DNA of 64,000 nt, taken from assembly GCF_001661265.1 (NCBI RefSeq), contig NW_017566994.1, positions 372,001 to 436,000 of the forward strand. The letters are read 5' to 3'. This stretch comes from Saitoella complicata NRRL Y-17804 (Eukaryota; Ascomycota; Saitoellomycetes; Saitoellales; Saitoellaceae). The notes under the pieces were generated by a model. It made no database searches, was not told the DNA's origin, and was given only the letters and a program-made list of their open reading frames with translations. Of this stretch, positions 61,968 through 64,000 are shown one piece after another; positions within the stretch are counted from its first letter, which is position 1, and every line of letters starts with the position of its first letter. The position numbers and the translations under genes are program-made.

Positions 61968-63744
61968 CTAAGCCTGAACAACCTGCGCCTCCTCCTCATC
62001 CTCACCCTCCTCACCCTCCTCAAAAGTCGACATAGGAACCTCATACAACCTCAACACATTCTTGTTCGGGTCCTTAACCAAAACATACTTTCCATCCTCC
62101 ATCCTCAAACACAAATCAATAATCGTACGAACGATACCCCATCCATTATCCAAATTCAAGTTCATCTGAGACGCAATGTCCCTGGGTTTGTAACCGGCGA
62201 CACCGAGGATGACATGGCGTTGTGCGTCGCGGGGGGTAGCGCGGGAAACGTATCCGATCTTCATTTGTTCGACGCCAGCAAGGATAGATTGGACGGCCCA
62301 TCGTGCGAGCTTGAGGGAGTTGTTCTTCATTTCGGTGGCGACGACAGCTCCGCGTTGGGAGTCGAGCTTGGAGCGCCAGTCGATGCCGCCGGAGGCGCCT
62401 TGTCTGTCGAATTCGTTGAGGGCCTTGATCATGACGAACTGGTCCTCACCAGAGGGAGTCTTCTGAACGGCGTCAACCTCGGTACGGATGATGAGGTTGA
62501 TGGGGTCCTCGTCCTCCGAGACGTTGAGGTTGAACTTCCTGTAGCGGTATGCGCAGGATGCCAGTGGCTCGGTCTCGTCCTCAGGGTTATAGAATGGGTT
62601 CTCCTTGTCGAACTTGTACTGCTCTTCCTCCTTGATGGTCTGCTGAGCAAGGTTGTGGTTGATGTAGGTGGCTTCGAGGGAAAGGGATGCGGGGGTGTTA
62701 ATGGTCTCCTTACCGTCGGTGGCCTCCATTGGTGCCTCGACGGCGTTCTCGTTGACGCTGACAAAGTCGAAAGGTCCGCCCTCGCGCTTGTCGAGGTAGA
62801 GGTTGTCACCCTCCTTGACGAGGACGATGTCCCATGGGTAGACGGAACGAGGAGCGCACATCAACATGGAGATAATAGAGTCGGTAGCGAAGACGTTGGC
62901 CTTGCCCTCGTTGGCGAGTTTCTGAACAACGGGGTCGACGGAGGTGGTAGGGTTGTATCTGACGCGCTCAATGACCTGCAAAGGAGCGGAGTTCTTGGTA
63001 GTAATCTTGTCGAAAGTCTTGTCGTAGTAGTTCACCGATCCGTAAGTCTCAACATCCTCACCCTCCATAGCCTCCAAAGAGAGCTTAGCCAAACGGTTGA
63101 ACTCGATCTCCTCAAGCATCGTCCACTCAGAGGTGGGAGTGACGGATGCGTCACGGATGCGCTGAGGCTTGTCCCAGTCCTTCCAACCGAAACGACGTCC
63201 ACCACGGCCAGCCTGCGCGCCGCCACGACGACCATCCTGCTGCTGTCCACGACCGCCGATACGCGAGAATCCACCGCCACGACCGCCGCGCTGCTGAGCG
63301 GCACCACGTCCACCACGGTTGCCACGGGTAGCGTATCCTCCGGAACGACCACCGAGACGAGTTTTGGTAGAAGCGCGGTTCTCGACGACGGAGAAAGAAG
63401 CCTCATCCTCACCGTGCTGGTAGGCGAACTGAGAAGTGACACCGGCACCGTAAGCCTGGTATTGATCTGTACGCAATTGAGTCAGTATAAAGGTTCACCC
63501 CTAGATAGCCATACTGCATACCTCTGAAGCGTCCGAAAGCGCCTCTCTGCTTGCCCTGATCACCCCTAGCACCTTCCTTTCCAGCCTCCTGAGTCCAGTC
63601 CGCGGTACGGCCAAGCTTGTCACCCTTGGAGAAGGGCGCGAAAGGAACGTCGTGGTATTGAGACAAAAGCTCACCCTGGGGGTCCGATGGAGGTCCCCAG
63701 GCAGCTCCAACAGCCGGAAGTGCAGGCAAAGTGAATCCAGCCAT
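61968..63744 (-). CDS. Translation initiation factor eIF3 subunit d (2 exons)
   Basis: Exon 1 is 63744-63522, the intron 63521-63467 (55 bp, GTATGC, branch TACTGAC, GTACAG), exon 2 is 63466-61968; 573 aa. The start MAGFTLPALPAVGAAWGPPS with FAPFSKGDKLGRTADW is the conserved eIF3d N-terminus. An Arg/Gly-rich stretch follows, then RFGWKDWDKPQRIRDASVTP and the eIF3d core with its cap-binding fold (for example YPWDIVLVKEGDNLYLDKRE), ending with an acidic Glu tail. The factor is part of the eIF3 complex on the 40S subunit, binds mRNA caps in specialised initiation and contacts eIF3e. It is present in filamentous fungi and fission yeast but absent from budding yeast, which supports the taxonomic guess. 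Confidence 0.97.
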
Positions 63745-64000
63745 TATTTTCTGATTTTGCTGTGAACGGTCGACGCTGCGTGTAAACGGGCAAAACTTGG
63801 GTCACCTGCAGTGTGCATACATGAAGCTACATATATACATCGATGGTATCTGAAATATATTCTTCTTTAACCAGAATATTATCGAATGCTAATTGTCCGT
63901 TAAATGCTCCATATGAGATAGATGGTCCCCAGGGTATCAAGTTCACACGAACGCCCAACCCACCCCCAGTTACCCAGACTTCTTGCCAAAGATATAGCTC
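63745..64000. other. eIF3d upstream region to window end
   Basis: 256 bp of 5' flank, A/T-rich at 63820-63900. No further gene seen. Confidence 0.35.

Noticed and set aside
61902-63527. 541-codon open frame antisense to eIF3d
   Set aside because: The sense strand is a clear eIF3d with family motifs. The antisense opening follows from rare use of TTA, CTA and TCA codons in the sense frame.
1-64000. Transposons, virus-like elements, CRISPR arrays, rRNA genes
   Set aside because: No reverse transcriptase, transposase, integrase, long terminal or inverted repeats, spaced direct repeats or 5S/18S/28S signatures were seen.

Overview
The window is a compact, gene-dense piece of a fungal nuclear genome with about 31 protein genes in 64 kb. 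Introns are short (about 46-106 bp) and carry GTATGT/GTAAGT-like donors, CTAAC/CTGAC branch sites and YAG acceptors. The gene set (SR-type cyclophilin, DIP2/CPS1-like double adenylation protein, NRDE2, D-arabinono-1,4-lactone oxidase, Dip5-like permease, a mitochondrial branched-chain acyl-CoA dehydrogenase, Esc1-like bHLH) points to an ascomycete, most likely a filamentous one (Pezizomycotina). The class cannot be fixed from this sequence. I saw no transposon, virus-like element, CRISPR array, rRNA or convincing tRNA gene.

Layout. 1-5.5 kb: NOG1 (cut by the window edge), an SR-cyclophilin, an F-box protein and a DDRGK1-like ER protein. 5.5-9.2 kb: sparse, with one unknown proline-rich protein. 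9.2-17.7 kb: a basket FG-nucleoporin, the sphingolipid hydroxylase SCS7, a head-to-head pair of prefoldin subunits (PFD4 and PFD2), and a NYN-domain protein. 19.2-31.8 kb: nuclear serine protease NMA111, ALO1, SDA1 and DML1 (divergent), and NRDE2. 32-39.5 kb: a Dip5-like amino-acid permease and the giant DIP2/CPS1-like protein. 40-47.3 kb: helicase DRS1, nucleolin-like NSR1/Gar2, an unknown tail-region membrane protein and a bHLH factor. 48-64 kb: a Dal5-type transporter, glucose-6-phosphate 1-epimerase, an MNN10-like mannosyltransferase, an unknown basic protein, acyl-CoA dehydrogenase, TRM5, an alpha/beta hydrolase, a drug-type MFS transporter, a PSG1-like ER/Golgi protein and translation factor eIF3d.

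Themes. Nucleolar and translation genes are frequent (NOG1, SDA1, DRS1, NSR1, TRM5, eIF3d), and three of them share a GAAARTCCAG-type element just upstream of the start codon. Secretory-pathway and membrane genes form a second theme (DDRGK1-like, SCS7, DIP5, MNN10, PSG1-like). There is no biosynthetic cluster or defence island.

The most unusual signals are: a DDRGK1/UFBP1-like protein in a fungus, where the UFM1 pathway is mostly missing; block-wise switching of synonymous codon style inside single genes; a shared 148-bp promoter for two prefoldin subunits; a GC-AG intron; and two stop-free introns whose length is a multiple of three. All splice sites are read by eye, supported by frame continuity and family alignment, and not by transcript data.
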